6,996 nucleotides of DNA. Source: Hyphomicrobiales bacterium (lineage in GTDB: Bacteria > Pseudomonadota > Alphaproteobacteria > Rhizobiales > Aestuariivirgaceae). The stretch spans positions 1-6,996 of the forward strand of contig JANYGE010000069.1 in NCBI GenBank assembly GCA_025362535.1, in the 5' to 3' direction. Each line of letters starts with the position of its first letter. Position 1 is the first letter of the stretch. The notes beneath the pieces were generated by a model. The model was given only the letters and a program-made list of their open reading frames with translations, did no database searches and was not told where the DNA came from. Below are positions 5,932 to 6,996 of this stretch, piece by piece. A program made the position numbers and the translations under genes.

Positions 5932-6558
5932 ATGAAAATCGCAGTCATCGGGTCGGGCAATATGGGCTCGTCCTTCGTTAAGCAACTTCGCAAGGCCGGA
6001 CATACCGTGACGGTCACCAGCCGGAACAAGGCATCTGCTCAGACGCTCGCCAAGGACCATGGCGCAACGGTCGTCGACGCCTCCAAGCTCAGCGACGCTG
6101 AAATTATTATATTGGCCACCGGCGCCCCCGATGCCATCCCCGCTCTCAAGGCCGCAGGCAACCTTTCTGGCAAAGTGGTGGTCGATATCACAAACCCCCT
6201 GACCGCAGACTACATGGGTCTCACGATTGGCCACTCAACTTCGAATGCTGAAGAAATCGCCAAAGCCATTCCTGGCATTCACCTCGTCAAGGGCTTCAAC
6301 ACAGTCTTTGCCCAGGTTTTGGGCGCAGGCGGAACACTTCCCAACGGCGAGAAAATTACAGTCTTCGTCGCTGCTGATGATGCTGCCGCGAAAACGAGCG
6401 TCACCAATCTCGCCCAATCAATGGGTTTTGCCGTGTCGGATGCCGGTCCGCTCAAGAATGCTCGCTATCTCGAGCCACTTGCAGGCCTCAATATCTATTT
6501 TGGCTACGGCGCTGGCCGGGGTACCGGAATTTTCCCGACTTGGGTTGAGGCCGCATGA
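5932..6558 (+). CDS. NADP-binding oxidoreductase, F420-dependent NADP reductase-like (COG2085)
   Basis: A 208-residue cytoplasmic Rossmann-fold protein. The N-terminus MKIAVIGSGNMGSSFV carries the dinucleotide-binding GSGNMG (7-12). The second strand ends in TSRNK (29-33), whose Ser/Arg pair suggests NADP rather than NAD. DITNPL (85-90) and VKGFNTVFA (119-127) are conserved in the family, and the C-terminus AGPLKNARYLEPLAGLN (171-187) matches its end. The length is typical and the start is supported by AAGG 7 bases upstream. Many bacteria with this family lack coenzyme F420, so the name does not establish F420 use; the substrate is unknown. It diverges from the LysR gene, its probable regulator, and precedes a broken secreted-protein gene by 47 bases. 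Two counted 60-base lines (6001, 6121) are 60% and 68% G+C against 52% for one in the LysR gene (5641), with more C-ending codons, so codon use differs from its neighbour. Confidence 0.92.
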   Translation: MKIAVIGSGNMGSSFVKQLRKAGHTVTVTSRNKASAQTLAKDHGATVVDASKLSDAEIIILATGAPDAIPALKAAGNLSGKVVVDITNPLTADYMGLTIGHSTSNAEEIAKAIPGIHLVKGFNTVFAQVLGAGGTLPNGEKITVFVAADDAAAKTSVTNLAQSMGFAVSDAGPLKNARYLEPLAGLNIYFGYGAGRGTGIFPTWVEAA

Positions 6559-6605
6559 TCATTTAACCCACTCAAATATCAACAATTGAAACAAGGAAAT
6601 CCCTC

Positions 6606-6692
6606 ATGAAAACCTCTTATGTAACTTCTGCGCTTGCTGCTTTCGCATTGAGCACAGTTCTCGCCACTGCTGCTTTTGCCGACTCGCCATAG
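6606..6692 (+). pseudogene. Stump of a secreted-protein gene: signal peptide then early stop
   Basis: A well-spaced AAGGAA (6593-6598) precedes ATG at 6606. The 28-codon product is a textbook Sec signal peptide: MKTS, a hydrophobic core of Ala/Leu/Phe/Val, then the cleavage motif AFA followed by DSP, ending at TAG (6690-6692). Cleavage would leave three residues, so this is not a working protein. A continuation appears in another frame: from 6689 it reads IGKTLTFKTPLDIQPMKIW and stops at TGA (6758-6760). That suggests at least a nonsense change or frameshift plus later decay. It follows the oxidoreductase by 47 bases and was probably its operon partner. The original family could not be recognised from so little. 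A sequencing error at the TAG is possible, but the later stops make decay more likely. Confidence 0.6.
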
Positions 6693-6996
6693 GTAAAACC
6701 CTCACGTTCAAGACACCCTTGGACATTCAGCCGATGAAAATTTGGGGCATTCTGCAGTGAGGTGAATACGTCGGCTAGGGGTCAACAGCTGAAGATCGGC
6801 GGTCACGCTCTGCCTGTTTGCTTGGAAATTCAGACCGGACATCAGTTAATGTTTGGCACAGTTTTATCGCCCTCGCTGCCGAACGACTCTAAACACTTAT
6901 CGTGAATTTTATGGCCATTGCACGCGCGTGCTAAGATTTTATGCCTCTTAGACGCTCTGATCGGCGGCGTAGAAGCTCAACAGTGATGAGCAGAAG
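6693..6996. other. Stretch without a recognisable gene
   Basis: The first part (to about 6760) appears to be remains of the broken secreted-protein gene. Beyond that all frames are interrupted or too short to support. Visible items are a perfect 12-base palindrome GCACGCGCGTGC (6920-6931) and two ends of possible partial frames at the right edge: plus from ATG 6941, and minus ending at 6931. Neither has a ribosome-binding site or family signal that I can see. Confidence 0.4.

Noticed and set aside
5890..6234. A 114-codon minus-strand frame inside the oxidoreductase gene
   Set aside because: It is antisense to a clear Rossmann-fold gene with strong codon bias; such antisense frames are expected in GC-rich coding DNA.
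6762..6905. A 47-codon plus-strand frame from GTG, possibly the rest of the broken gene
   Set aside because: It lacks a ribosome-binding site and recognisable features, and I cannot join it to the earlier fragments with confidence.
6931..6996. End of a minus-strand gene entering from the right edge (22 codons to TAG)
   Set aside because: Too short to judge; the opposite strand has an equally open frame over the same bases.

Overview
The window looks like chromosomal DNA of an alphaproteobacterium of moderate GC content (roughly 50% by eye, higher in the oxidoreductase gene). This placement is an inference from the style of the proteins and the tRNA-Phe sequence; no taxonomic marker settles it. 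I see no transposase, integrase, phage gene or CRISPR array.

Layout: (1) positions 1-1021, minus strand: a family 2 glycosyltransferase of the processive, cellulose-synthase/CslA-like type, cut by the left edge. (2) 1022-1260: a divergent spacer with a good tRNA promoter. (3) 1261-1336: tRNA-Phe(GAA) with an encoded CCA. (4) 1337-1747: 411 bases with no convincing protein gene but dense in secondary structure. It holds a cluster of hairpins just after the tRNA, a long minus-strand rod hairpin followed by a seven-base T run, and a decayed tRNA-like segment on the minus strand. (5) 1748-2020 and 2132-4723, minus: a 90-aa DUF4242 (SCO4226-like) protein preceded by an 863-aa AAA-ATPase/LuxR regulator of the LAL type. 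(6) 4904-5794, minus: a LysR regulator. (7) 5932-6558, plus: an NADP-binding oxidoreductase related to F420-dependent NADP reductase, divergent from the LysR gene. (8) 6606-6692: an intact ribosome-binding site and signal peptide running into a stop codon after 28 codons, apparently the stump of a secreted protein, followed by about 300 bases without a recognisable gene.

How the parts probably work together: the LysR protein very likely controls the divergent oxidoreductase through dyads in the 137-base spacer, and the broken secreted protein was probably the second gene of that operon. The LAL regulator and the DUF4242 gene are on the same strand 111 bases apart and look like a regulator-effector pair; the DUF4242 message probably ends in the structured region before tRNA-Phe.

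The least ordinary part is 1337-1747. On the minus strand, positions 1650-1519 can fold into a three-way-junction-like structure ending in a U run, so it is either an elaborate 3' end of the DUF4242 transcript or an unannotated small RNA. All foldings were done by eye.
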